From Asaia bogorensis (lineage in GTDB: Bacteria > Pseudomonadota > Alphaproteobacteria > Acetobacterales > Acetobacteraceae): 64,000 nt of DNA. A program made the position numbers and the translations under genes. Positions 34,426-42,735 of this stretch are shown one piece after another. Under the pieces are notes generated by a model, which was given only the letters and a program-made list of their open reading frames with translations, was not told where the DNA came from and did no database searches. Position 1 is the stretch's first letter. Every line of letters starts with the position of its first letter. The stretch is from positions 124,001 through 188,000 of the forward strand of contig CAMBMS010000002.1 in assembly GCA_945868845.1 (NCBI GenBank), written 5' to 3'.

Positions 34426-35237
34426 ACATTCTTTTCCTGGGCGATATTGTCGGGCGCAGCGGACGTGACGCCGTGATCGCCGCCCTGCCAGGACTGCGCG
34501 GGCGGCTTGAGATCGACCTGGCCGTGGTGAACGCGGAAAACGCCTCGCATGGTTTTGGCCTTGCGCCCGACATGGCGAAGGCACTGTTCGCGGCAGGGGC
34601 GGACGTGATCACCTTGGGCAACCACGCCTGGGACAGGCGTGAGATCATTCCGATGATCGCCGAAACCCCGCGCCTGATCCGGCCGCTGAATTTTCCGCCA
34701 GGCACGCCGGGTGCGGGCGCCGTGGTGGTGGACGTGCCGGGCAATCGCCGCGCACTGGTGATCAACGCCATGGGGCGGCTGTTCATGGACGCGCTGGATT
34801 GTCCGTTTCGAGCCACCGCTGTCGAACTCACGAAACATCGGCTAGGCGGCGATGTGCAGGCCGTGCTGCTGGATTTCCATGCCGAGGCCACCAGCGAGAA
34901 AATGGCCTATGCCCATTCCTTCGATGGCCAGGTTTCTGTTGTCGTTGGCACACATACGCATTGCCCATCCGCCGATCACCAGATTCTGCCCGCCGGCACG
35001 GCGTTCCAGTCGGATGCTGGCATGTGCGGCGATTACGACAGCGTGATCGGCATGGCCAAGGAAGGCGCGGCCGCCCGGTTTTGGCGCAAGCTACCCGGTG
35101 AGCGCCTGGCGCCGGCCGAGGGCGAGGCGACGATCTGTGGCGTTTTTGTCGTGACTGATGAGATGACCGGCCTCGCGACGCGCATCGATGCCGTGCGCCT
35201 GGGGGGACGTCTGTCGCAGACCATGCCGGAGGTGTAA
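34422..35237 (+). CDS. TIGR00282/YmdB-family metallophosphoesterase
   Basis: This 271-residue phosphoesterase has two metals. Motifs are MNILFLGDIVGRSGRDAV (metal Asp), VVNAENASHGFGL, ITLGNHAWDRREI (GNHxWD), VLLDFHAEATSEKMAYAHSF (His and Glu ligands) and VVGTHTHCPSADHQIL. Relatives (YmdB) cleave cyclic nucleotides such as 2',3'-cAMP and affect biofilm choices in Bacillus. The role in Alphaproteobacteria is not settled. It is translationally coupled to fthC by a 4-base overlap. Confidence 0.92.
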   Translation: MNILFLGDIVGRSGRDAVIAALPGLRGRLEIDLAVVNAENASHGFGLAPDMAKALFAAGADVITLGNHAWDRREIIPMIAETPRLIRPLNFPPGTPGAGAVVVDVPGNRRALVINAMGRLFMDALDCPFRATAVELTKHRLGGDVQAVLLDFHAEATSEKMAYAHSFDGQVSVVVGTHTHCPSADHQILPAGTAFQSDAGMCGDYDSVIGMAKEGAAARFWRKLPGERLAPAEGEATICGVFVVTDEMTGLATRIDAVRLGGRLSQTMPEV

Positions 35238-35240
35238 GTC

Positions 35241-36029
35241 ATGCCCGCAATTGATCTTGGCCGTATTGCCTTGCATTACACCGATACCGGCGTTGCTCAT
35301 AACGGTGTTGGCGGCCCGCCGATCCTGCTGATCCATGAACTCGGCGGTTCCGGCGACAGTTTTGCGGCGCTGGCCGCCCAGCTTAGCCCGTATCGCCGCG
35401 TGATCGCGCCCGATCTGCGTAGCGCCGGGCGCTCCGAAAAACCTCCGGTCCCATTCAGTATGGATGATTGCGCGCAAGATTTGATCGCGCTGCTTGCCGA
35501 GATGAACGTCGCGCAATGCGATGTACTGGGCGCGGCGCTAGGCAGTTTCATTGCCTTTCGTATGGCGTTGCGACAGCCTGCCTTGGTGCGCCGCATGACG
35601 TTGTGCGCCGCCGCTATCGGAATTTCCGAAGGCACGGCAACTTATATTGGCGAACGCGCGGCCCGCGTGCGGGCCCAGGGCATGCGCGTCGCCGTCGATA
35701 CCAGCCTGGAAAACGCTTTTCCCACCCCGCATGAGGCCATCCGCGCCGTCTATCGCCCACTCTGGATCGCCAATGACCCCGCTGGCTATGCGGAGCTTTC
35801 CCTGGCATTGGGGCGCGAACGCACCAGCGTCGCGGACTGGGGAAAGTTAACGTGCCCCGTGCTGGTGACCAACGGCGCCGCCGATTTCATCTGGCCACCT
35901 AAAGCGGGCCAGGAAGTCGCCGCCGCCATCCCGGGCGCACGTTATGAAACCCTGCATCGCGCTGGGCATTTCCCCCATTTGCAGGCTCCCGCAGACCTGG
36001 CCGCGCTAGTATTGGAGTTTTTTAGTTGA
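35241..36029 (+). CDS. Alpha/beta hydrolase-fold protein lacking the nucleophile serine (RutD-like)
   Basis: The 262-residue protein has the standard fold: HELGGSGDSFAALAAQL (oxyanion loop), RVIAPDLRSAGRSEKP, the nucleophile elbow at VLGAALGSFIAF, the acid at NGAADFIWPP and the base His in HRAGHFPHLQAP. The elbow reads G-A-A-L-G, with Ala where nearly all hydrolases have Ser. The E. coli protein RutD (carbamate/aminoacrylate hydrolase of uracil use) also has GHALG, so this may be a related non-serine member. It starts 3 bases after the phosphodiesterase gene and converges on the amidase operon. Confidence 0.87.
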   Translation: MPAIDLGRIALHYTDTGVAHNGVGGPPILLIHELGGSGDSFAALAAQLSPYRRVIAPDLRSAGRSEKPPVPFSMDDCAQDLIALLAEMNVAQCDVLGAALGSFIAFRMALRQPALVRRMTLCAAAIGISEGTATYIGERAARVRAQGMRVAVDTSLENAFPTPHEAIRAVYRPLWIANDPAGYAELSLALGRERTSVADWGKLTCPVLVTNGAADFIWPPKAGQEVAAAIPGARYETLHRAGHFPHLQAPADLAALVLEFFS

Positions 36030-36045
36030 ACACCGCGCCGTGCTC

Positions 36046-37440
36046 TTAACTTAGAGCCGGTCGCCGCTGCCGCCACGTTGTTGCCTGTTCATAGGCATGA
36101 CCAGCCCGCAGCACGGTCGATTCATCGAACAACCGGCCAGTGATTTGCAGGGAGAAGGGCAGGCCGGATTCGGTAAATCCGTTGCAGATTGAGAGGGCTG
36201 GGTTCCCGCTGACATTGAATGCCGTCATGAAGCTCATATGGGTAAATAGGCTTTCCGGTGGTACCGGCTGCAGCAGGCTTGCGGGTTCCGATGTCGGTAG
36301 CATCAGCACGTCCATCGTTGCCATGACCTGTTGCATGGCGCGCGCCAGATCGGTTCGCATGCGCATCGCCCGCACGTAATCCTCGGCCCGGATCAGCCCC
36401 CCGGCGATGATGCGATAGCGCAGGCTGGCGCCGAACAAGTCCGGGTGGGTGCGTAAATCGGCGCCATGGATCGCGAACAGTTCCGAGATGGCGATGATTT
36501 TCTTGCAGTCCTCATACTGACGCAACGGCGGCAAGGTTACCGGGCGAATTTCGGCACCGAGGTCACGAAACACTGCCAGCGCCGCATCGAAAGCGGCGCG
36601 GGTCGGCGCGCTGAGCGGCAATTCATCGTCCAGCCATGCCCCGGGCACCCCGATAACGAGGCCCTTGACGCCCCCCGTCAACGCGGCCCTGTAATCCGGC
36701 ACCGGTATGTCGACGGAGCCAGGATCACCCGGATCGTGCCCGGCGATCACACCCATCAATAATGCCACATCCTCGGAGGTCCAGGCGAGCGGCCCTACGT
36801 GGTCATGGGAAAAACAATTAGGAATCACGCCACGCCGGCTGACCCGGCCATAGGTCGGCTTCAACCCGGCCAGGCCGCATAAAGCCGCCGGGCCGCGAAT
36901 GGAGCCGCCAGTGTCGCTGCCTAATGTCGCAGGCGCGAAGCCGGCCGCCACCGCCGCGCCGGAGCCCGATGACGATCCGCCGGGCGAATAATCGGGGTTC
37001 CACGGATTGCGCGCAGGCGGAAACAGCACATCCCAGGATGGCCCGCCATGGGCGAATTCCCACGTTGCGGTCTTTCCCAGTAGGACGCCACCGGCATTGG
37101 CCAGCCGTGCCTGACAGAAACCATCCTCGTCAGGCACGTTATCGGCCAGTAACTTCGATTGCGCGGTGGTACGAATGCCCCTGGTTTCAAAAATATCCTT
37201 TAGGCAATAGGGAATGCCATGCAGCGTGCTGCGCGGTCCGCCGCGCATGATGTCCGCCTCCGCGGCGCGGGCCTCGGCGCGCGCGCGCTCCGCGGTAAGG
37301 GTGACGAAACTGTCCAGGCGATGATCCAGCGCCGCGATGCGCTTGAGATAAGCCTCCGTCAGTTCCACTGGAGAAATCTGGCGCGCCGCGATCAGTGCGG
37401 ATGCCTGGGCGATGGTCAGGAAATGCAGATCGTCCCCCAT
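36046..37440 (-). CDS. Amidase (amidase-signature family)
   Basis: The 464-residue serine amidase has the complete Ser-cisSer-Lys triad: K81 in YCLKDIFET, S156 in SPGGSSSGSG and nucleophile S180 in GSDTGGSIRGPA. LTIAQASALIAARQISPVEL at the N terminus is typical. The family includes GatA, AtzE, allophanate-type and aryl amidases, so the substrate is open. The ATG at 37440 was chosen; the ORF to 37575 overlaps the GatC-like gene and lacks homology. A 4-base gap separates it from that gene. It is the last gene of the ABC-importer operon. Confidence 0.93.
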   Translation of the reverse strand: MGDDLHFLTIAQASALIAARQISPVELTEAYLKRIAALDHRLDSFVTLTAERARAEARAAEADIMRGGPRSTLHGIPYCLKDIFETRGIRTTAQSKLLADNVPDEDGFCQARLANAGGVLLGKTATWEFAHGGPSWDVLFPPARNPWNPDYSPGGSSSGSGAAVAAGFAPATLGSDTGGSIRGPAALCGLAGLKPTYGRVSRRGVIPNCFSHDHVGPLAWTSEDVALLMGVIAGHDPGDPGSVDIPVPDYRAALTGGVKGLVIGVPGAWLDDELPLSAPTRAAFDAALAVFRDLGAEIRPVTLPPLRQYEDCKKIIAISELFAIHGADLRTHPDLFGASLRYRIIAGGLIRAEDYVRAMRMRTDLARAMQQVMATMDVLMLPTSEPASLLQPVPPESLFTHMSFMTAFNVSGNPALSICNGFTESGLPFSLQITGRLFDESTVLRAGHAYEQATTWRQRRPALS

Positions 37441-37444
37441 CGTC

Positions 37445-37651
37445 CTATTCCTGTGCCGGTAGGAAGGCCAGCGGATTGAAAATATGGCCCGGCTCGTCCC
37501 CGCGCGCGCGTTCGCGTTGTATGCGCGCCACCATGGCCTGCACATGGCCATGGGCATCGACCAATTCGTCGGCATAGGCGGCCGGCAATACCAGCCCGAT
37601 CTGGCGCGCCATCGCCAAGATTTCGTCGCGGGTCCAAGGCGGTGTGCTCAT
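37445..37651 (-). CDS. Small GatC/AtzG-like amidase partner (DUF4089 type)
   Basis: The 68-residue protein reads RDEILAMARQIGLVLPAAYA and then LVDAHGHVQAMVARIQRERA, ending in HIFNPLAFLP. This is the helix-loop-helix of AtzG/GatC-type subunits that bind amidase-signature enzymes such as AtzE and are needed for their stability. It directly precedes the amidase gene (4-base gap), which supports this pairing. An upstream start at 37804 overlaps the CoA transferase and was rejected. The assignment to the AtzG-like group is by sequence pattern and position. Confidence 0.78.
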   Translation of the reverse strand: MSTPPWTRDEILAMARQIGLVLPAAYADELVDAHGHVQAMVARIQRERARGDEPGHIFNPLAFLPAQE

Positions 37652-37661
37652 GCTGCGCTCC

Positions 37662-38879
37662 CTAAATAATCTTTCGCGCCCGCAAATCCGCGATCTGTGC
37701 GGCGTTGTAGCCGATACCGCCCAGCACGGCATCGTTATCAGCGCCCAACTCCGGTGCCACGCCGATACGTGCCGGCGTTTCCGAAAAATGCCACGGCGAG
37801 CCATGCACTTTCAATGTTTTGCCATGGTTCGGGTATTCGATTTCCGTGACATAGCCGTTGGCCAGCACATCGGGGTCGTTCGACGCTTCCAGCAAGGTGT
37901 TGATCGGCGCGGCGACGATATCCGCCGCGCGCAGCCGCGCCACCCAGTCATCGCGCACGCCGGTAGCGAACAGCCCGTCCAGCATCCGCAGCAGCGCGTG
38001 GCGTTTTTCATCGGATGCCATCGCCACGCCCAGATGTTCATAACCGGCCCGCGACAGGCTTTCGTAAAATCCCAACGCCGTCATCGCCTGCGACCATTGC
38101 CGCGCGCCATTCAGTTGGAACACCAGCGGCTTGCCGTCACGGTCGTCGAAACTGGCGGACAGGCCCGGCCGGTCTGGCGTACCCGTGACCCGCGCCTGGC
38201 CCGTGACCGGGTTGCGGGCGCGCCACATCGCCGTGGTCAAGGTCCAGCCCATCAGTCTGATCTGTCCACCCAGTAAGGAGCAATCCACCTTCTGCCCGAT
38301 ACCGGTGGCTCGCGCGTAAGTCAGCGCCGCCAGGGCGCCGCCGAACGCCAGGATCGCACAGGTTTCATCGGCGACGGAGACAACCCCCGTATACATCGGC
38401 TGCCCCGGCGTGGAATAGGCTTCCGCGATTCCGCCCAGTGCCTGTGCCATGGAATCCGTTCCCGGCAAATCAGCATGCGGCCCTTTCGGGCCGTAGCCGG
38501 AAATGGAGACATAGACGAGTTTCGGGTTAACTTTCCTCAGTGCCTCATAGCCGAAGCCATTTTTTTCCGCCGCCCCCGGGCGAAAATTCTGCCCGAACAT
38601 ATCGGCCTGCGCGACCATCCTGCGCAAGATTTCCTGCCCTTCCGCGGCTTTCAGATTCAAGGTTACACTGCGCACGCCACGATTATTGGTTTCAAAATAA
38701 GTGCTGGGATAGCCTGGCAACACGCCGGTACCGCGCGAATTATCGCCGACTTCCGGAACTTCGATCTTGATGACCTCCGCACCCAAATCAGCCATCAGCA
38801 TATAAGGTACCGTGCCAGCTTGCGCGGTGGAACATGCAACGATTTTTACGCCTTGCAACGGTCCGTTCGGTGCAGTCAT
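37662..38879 (-). CDS. CaiB/BaiF (class III) CoA-transferase
   Basis: The 405-residue CoA transferase moves CoA between carboxylic acids. LQGVKIVACSTAQAGTVPYM and MLMADLGAEVIKIEVPEVGD are the CoA-binding N-terminal blocks, and Asp142 in LPGTDSMAQALGG occupies the catalytic position of the family. The C-terminal VAAPINTLLEASNDP is the typical arch region. It lies between the importer ATPase genes and the amidase pair, all on the minus strand, so it probably activates the acid released by the amidase. The upstream frame to 39134 was discarded as overlap. Confidence 0.92.
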   Translation of the reverse strand: MTAPNGPLQGVKIVACSTAQAGTVPYMLMADLGAEVIKIEVPEVGDNSRGTGVLPGYPSTYFETNNRGVRSVTLNLKAAEGQEILRRMVAQADMFGQNFRPGAAEKNGFGYEALRKVNPKLVYVSISGYGPKGPHADLPGTDSMAQALGGIAEAYSTPGQPMYTGVVSVADETCAILAFGGALAALTYARATGIGQKVDCSLLGGQIRLMGWTLTTAMWRARNPVTGQARVTGTPDRPGLSASFDDRDGKPLVFQLNGARQWSQAMTALGFYESLSRAGYEHLGVAMASDEKRHALLRMLDGLFATGVRDDWVARLRAADIVAAPINTLLEASNDPDVLANGYVTEIEYPNHGKTLKVHGSPWHFSETPARIGVAPELGADNDAVLGGIGYNAAQIADLRARKII

Positions 38880-38895
38880 GTCGGAAACCCCTCTG

Positions 38896-39876
38896 CTAAT
38901 GCGCGTCGTAAAGATGGCAGGCCACGCGATGCGCGGGCACAGCCTCCCGTAGAACCGGTTCCTCCACTGCACAGCGTGGCATCGCGAACGGGCAGCGCGT
39001 GTGGAACCGACATCCCGCGGGCGGATTAAGCGGTGATGGCACTTCGCCGTTGAGCAGGATTTCGTCCTCTTGCTGGCCTGGGTACGGCGGCAGGACAGCG
39101 GAGAACAGCGCCTTCGTATAAGGATGGCGCACATCCGCGAAAAGCTGCGCGGTGGGCGCGTATTCGACGATCCGGCCCAGATACATTACCACCGTCTGGT
39201 GTGCCATGTGGCGCACCGTGGCCAAGTCGTGCGCCACCAGCAGATAGGCGACGTTATCGCGCGCTTGGATATCCTTTAGCAAATTCATCATCTGCGCGCG
39301 GATGGAAACATCCAGCGCGGAAACCGGTTCGTCCAGCACGATCAACGCAGGTGACGATGCCAGGGCGGCGGCCAGGGCGATGCGCTGGCGTTGCCCGCCG
39401 CTGAATTCATGCGGGTATTGCGATGCCTGTTCCACTTGCAGGCCTACTTGGTGCAGTAATTCGCCCACGCGCGCCCGGATTTTTCCCCCGCTGCCCCAGC
39501 CATTGACGATCAGCGATTCCGCGATGGTTCGCCCGGCCGTCATGCGCGGATTGAGCGAGGACCAGGGGTCCTGGAACACCGCCTGCACGCGGGCGCGATA
39601 GGATCGCAGCGCTTCGCCGCGCAGCCCGTGGACAGGCTCGCCCTGCAGCAAAACTTGCCCGTCGCTGGGTTCCTCCAGGTTCAATATCAGGCGCGAGGTA
39701 GTGGTCTTGCCGCAACCTGATTCTCCGACCAGGCCCAATGTTTCCCCCGCCGCGATGGTGAACGAAACATCGTCCACAGCTTTGACATGCCCAAGGGTCT
39801 TCGCGAACAAAACCCCCTTGGTGACAGGGTAATACTTACGCAAGTTGTCCACGCGCAGCAGGGGCTCCCCGTTCAT
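38896..39876 (-). CDS. Peptide/nickel-type ABC transporter ATP-binding protein (DppF/OppF)
   Basis: The 326-residue ATPase has Walker A GLVGESGCGKTTTS (about 50-63), signature FSGGQRQR, Walker B LIVLDEP and switch His in LLVAHDLATVRH. The C-terminal oligopeptide extension holds the cysteine-rich CRFHTRCPFAMPRC, typical of DppF/OppF. It pairs with the DppD-type ATPase upstream (ATGA overlap). It supplies energy for the two permeases in the same operon. The ATG at 39876 was chosen, as the longer frame overlaps the DppD gene. Confidence 0.94.
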   Translation of the reverse strand: MNGEPLLRVDNLRKYYPVTKGVLFAKTLGHVKAVDDVSFTIAAGETLGLVGESGCGKTTTSRLILNLEEPSDGQVLLQGEPVHGLRGEALRSYRARVQAVFQDPWSSLNPRMTAGRTIAESLIVNGWGSGGKIRARVGELLHQVGLQVEQASQYPHEFSGGQRQRIALAAALASSPALIVLDEPVSALDVSIRAQMMNLLKDIQARDNVAYLLVAHDLATVRHMAHQTVVMYLGRIVEYAPTAQLFADVRHPYTKALFSAVLPPYPGQQEDEILLNGEVPSPLNPPAGCRFHTRCPFAMPRCAVEEPVLREAVPAHRVACHLYDAH

Positions 39877-40850
39877 GGTGGGGCCAGTCTCCAGCAATCG
39901 GCAGTGTGGGCCGCACCAACCGAGAACGACGCGGGATAGGCATCGCGGCAGCGCGGTTCCACGTGCGGGCAGCGCGATGCGAAGCGGCAGCCGGCGGGTA
40001 AATCCATCAAGGATGGCGGCTGGCCCTCGATGGTAGTGAGCCGCCCTGTGCTGCCGCGCATTTTCGGCACGGAGGCGATCAACGCCTGCGTGTAGGGATG
40101 TGATGGGCGATCGAACACGGCGCGCACCGGCCCGCACTCCACGATGCGCCCGGCATACATCACCGCTACCCGGTCGCACATGTGCGCCACCACACCGAAA
40201 TCGTGCGTGATGAACAGGATGGCCATATTGGTTTTTTGCTGCAGCCGCTTTAGCAGCTTTAGATATTGCAACTGGATGGTCACATCTAGCGCCGTGGTAG
40301 GTTCATCAGCGATCAGCACGCTTGGTTGGCCACTCATCGCGATGGCACCGACCACGCGCTGCTTCATGCCGCCGCTCATCTGGTGCGGGAACTGCCCAAT
40401 GCGCTGTTCCGGCGCGTTAATATCGACCTGGCGCAGCGCTTCCACCGCGACGCGCAGCAAGGCGTCCTTGCCCGCGCGCAGTCGTCGCGCCAGGGCCTCG
40501 CGCAATTGCGCGCCCACGGCGAAGACTGGATTCAACGAAGTCTGGGGATCCTGCAGGATCATGGAGATTTTCCGGCCGCGAATTGCGCGCATGTCGCGCG
40601 GGGAACGACGCAGGATATCCTCGCCGTCCAGAAAAACCTGTCCCTGGATAGTGCGCGCACTGCCACGCGGCAGCAGGCGCATGATGGACAGCGCGGTGAG
40701 ACTTTTGCCGCAGCCGGATTCGCCGACCAGACCCAGCACCTCACCGCGTGCGAGAGAGAAACTGACGCCATCCACCGCCTTCACCACGCCGCGGCGTAGA
40801 AAGAAATGCGTTTGCAGATCGCGCACTTCCAGAACTGGCGCGTCGTTCAT
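39873..40850 (-). CDS. Peptide/nickel-type ABC transporter ATP-binding protein (DppD/OppD)
   Basis: The 325-residue ATPase has Walker A GLVGESGCGKSLTALS, Q-loop MILQDPQTSLNP, signature MSGGMKQR, Walker B VLIADEP and FITHDFGVVAHM. The C-terminal SVPKMRGSTGRLTTIEGQPP and CRFASRCPHVEPRC are DppD/OppD marks. It overlaps the permease gene upstream and the DppF-type gene downstream by 4 bases each. The ATG at 40850 was chosen over an upstream frame because of homology and the ATGA junction. Confidence 0.94.
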   Translation of the reverse strand: MNDAPVLEVRDLQTHFFLRRGVVKAVDGVSFSLARGEVLGLVGESGCGKSLTALSIMRLLPRGSARTIQGQVFLDGEDILRRSPRDMRAIRGRKISMILQDPQTSLNPVFAVGAQLREALARRLRAGKDALLRVAVEALRQVDINAPEQRIGQFPHQMSGGMKQRVVGAIAMSGQPSVLIADEPTTALDVTIQLQYLKLLKRLQQKTNMAILFITHDFGVVAHMCDRVAVMYAGRIVECGPVRAVFDRPSHPYTQALIASVPKMRGSTGRLTTIEGQPPSLMDLPAGCRFASRCPHVEPRCRDAYPASFSVGAAHTADCWRLAPP

Positions 40851-41671
40851 AGCTGACGTAACCTGGGATCTAGCCGGTCCCGTAGCCAGTCGCCGAACAG
40901 ATTGACCGACAGCACCAGCAAGGTGATAGCGATGCCCGGGATCAGCGACACCCACCAGGCATCGGCGATGCGCCCGCGCCCGTCGGAGATCATCATACCC
41001 CAGGTCGGTGTCGGCGGAGGCACGCCGGCACCGAGGAAACTTAACGAGGCTTCGGCGATAATGACGACGCCGATATTCAGGGTCACTAGAACCATGAACG
41101 TGTTCAGCACATTGGGCAGAATATGCGTCGCCATGATGCGCGCCGGCGAACAGCCGCGCACTCGCGCAAGAGCCACGAAATCGCGTTGCTTTAAGGCTAG
41201 CACCTCACCCCGGATGATGCGCGCGAAACTCGCCCAAAGCAGCAGGCTGATGGCGAGCACCAGGGTGCTAAGGCCCTGTCCCATGGTAACGGCCAGCAGC
41301 AGGGCGAACAGGATGGCCGGAAAAGTAAATGCTGCGTCCACCAGGCGCATCAGCACCGTATCCACCGCACCCCCGATATAGCCGGCGACGATGCCAATAA
41401 CCAATCCCACGCCGCCACCCGCCGTCAACGCCAAGGCCGCGACGATTAGGCTGACACGGGCACCAAAAATCAACCGGCTGAGAATGTCGCGTCCGAATGT
41501 ATCGGTGCCGAGAATGTATTTCATGTTGCCGCCATCCACCCAGGCGGGCGGCAGTAACTTGTCGCGCAGGGTCTGGTCGATCGGCGAATAGGGCGCCAGA
41601 TGCGGCGCGAAGACTGCCATCACGACGATGATGGCGATGATGATAATGGGGAGCCAGGGCGCGCGTCGCAT
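40847..41671 (-). CDS. Peptide-type ABC transporter permease (DppC)
   Basis: The 274-residue inner-membrane permease has about six hydrophobic segments. The DppC N-terminal helix and periplasmic segment (FAPHLAPYSPIDQTLRDKLL, HxLGTDTFGRDILSRLIFGAR) are present, as is the EAA-type cytoplasmic loop (VRGCSPARIMATHILPNVLN). It is followed with a 4-base overlap by DppD. Between this gene and the dppB-type gene lies a 118-base gap containing repeat copy 2. Confidence 0.93.
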   Translation of the reverse strand: MRRAPWLPIIIIAIIVVMAVFAPHLAPYSPIDQTLRDKLLPPAWVDGGNMKYILGTDTFGRDILSRLIFGARVSLIVAALALTAGGGVGLVIGIVAGYIGGAVDTVLMRLVDAAFTFPAILFALLLAVTMGQGLSTLVLAISLLLWASFARIIRGEVLALKQRDFVALARVRGCSPARIMATHILPNVLNTFMVLVTLNIGVVIIAEASLSFLGAGVPPPTPTWGMMISDGRGRIADAWWVSLIPGIAITLLVLSVNLFGDWLRDRLDPRLRQL

Positions 41672-41686
41672 TATGATTCTCTCTGA

Positions 41687-41781
41687 AGTCCAGCACCCGA
41701 TCGCACCCCGACCCAGCCACCCACAGCAGTGTATACTCGTTTAGTGGTTGGGTAGGAGTGCGGGCCGGTAACCGGGTTCAG
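41687..41781. repeat. Dispersed rod-forming palindromic repeat, copy 2
   Basis: This roughly 95-base element lies in the only sizeable gap of the importer operon. Its plus strand aligns with the minus strand of copy 1 (8997-9103): AGTCC-AGCACC at the left, CAGTGTATACTCGTT (41727-41741) in the loop, and CGGGCCGGTAACCGG at the right. ACCCAGCCAC pairs with GTGGTTGGGT around the loop, and GCACCCC with GGAGTGC outside. Sequence divergence between the copies is moderate, mostly in stem positions that still pair. Confidence 0.75.
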
Positions 41782-41789
41782 AGCCATGA

Positions 41790-42707
41790 TCAGCTTAAGC
41801 GGATGCGCGGGTCGACATAGGCGTAGAGAATGTCCACTAGCAGATTGATAGAAAGAATAAGTATCGATTTTAAAATGATTACCGCCTGCAAAAGTGGAAA
41901 ATCGCGGAAGATGACGGCCTCATATGTCAAGCGCCCCACACCGGGCCAGGCGAAGACGGTTTCGGTGACAATGGCACCGGTGGTCAGGTTACCGAGAAAC
42001 ACACCCCATAAAGTTAATACTGGGATCAGGGCGTTGCGTAGGCAATGTTTCCAGATCACCACGCTTTCGCTTAGCCCTTTGATGCGCGCAAGCTTGACGT
42101 ATTCGCTGTCCATTACTTCCAGCATGGACGATCGCACCAGCCGCATAAATCCGGCGATCAGGAAGGAGCCCAGGGTAATGACCGGCAGCACGTAATGGGC
42201 GGGCCCGCCCATGCGCCCCGATGGTAGCCAGCCCAGTTCCACGCTGAAGACGAAGATCAGCAGCACACCCAGCCAGAAACTCGGCATAGCCACGCCGAGA
42301 ACCGCGATTGCGCCGGCCGCGCGATCGATCCAGCCACCGCGATGCAGCGCCGCGATCACGCCCAATGGGATACCCACCGCCATGGCCAGCAGGATGGCCC
42401 AGGGAATGATCGCCAGCGTGTTCGGCAGGCGTGAGAAAAATGCCTCCACTGCCGGTTGGCGCATGCGGATGGACATGCCGAGATCACCTTGCACCGCATT
42501 GCTGACGAAAATGGCGAATTGTTCGTGCAATGGGCCATCCAGGCCGAGCACCTGGATCAGTGCGGCGCGATCTTCCTCGGTGGCGTCTTCCGGCAGCATG
42601 AGATCCACCGGATTGCCGGTCAGCCGACCGAGGAAGAACACGATGCTCGCGACCATGCATAGCAGCACCACGCCTTGCAACAAGCGGCGGGCGATATAAC
42701 GTTTCAT
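41790..42707 (-). CDS. Peptide-type ABC transporter permease (DppB)
   Basis: The 305-residue permease has the DppB layout: MKRYIARRLLQGVVLLCMVA at the N terminus, a large periplasmic loop with NPVDLMLPEDATEEDR, QGDLGMSIRMRQPAVEA, then five more membrane segments with the EAA-like loop (SEYVKLARIKGLSESVVIWK). The ATG at 42707 (MKRYIARR) replaces the longer frame to 42797, which runs into the substrate-binding protein. It forms the transport channel with the DppC-type protein. Confidence 0.93.
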   Translation of the reverse strand: MKRYIARRLLQGVVLLCMVASIVFFLGRLTGNPVDLMLPEDATEEDRAALIQVLGLDGPLHEQFAIFVSNAVQGDLGMSIRMRQPAVEAFFSRLPNTLAIIPWAILLAMAVGIPLGVIAALHRGGWIDRAAGAIAVLGVAMPSFWLGVLLIFVFSVELGWLPSGRMGGPAHYVLPVITLGSFLIAGFMRLVRSSMLEVMDSEYVKLARIKGLSESVVIWKHCLRNALIPVLTLWGVFLGNLTTGAIVTETVFAWPGVGRLTYEAVIFRDFPLLQAVIILKSILILSINLLVDILYAYVDPRIRLS

Positions 42708-42735
42708 TACGCGTGATGTCGGGTCGGCATGTTCT

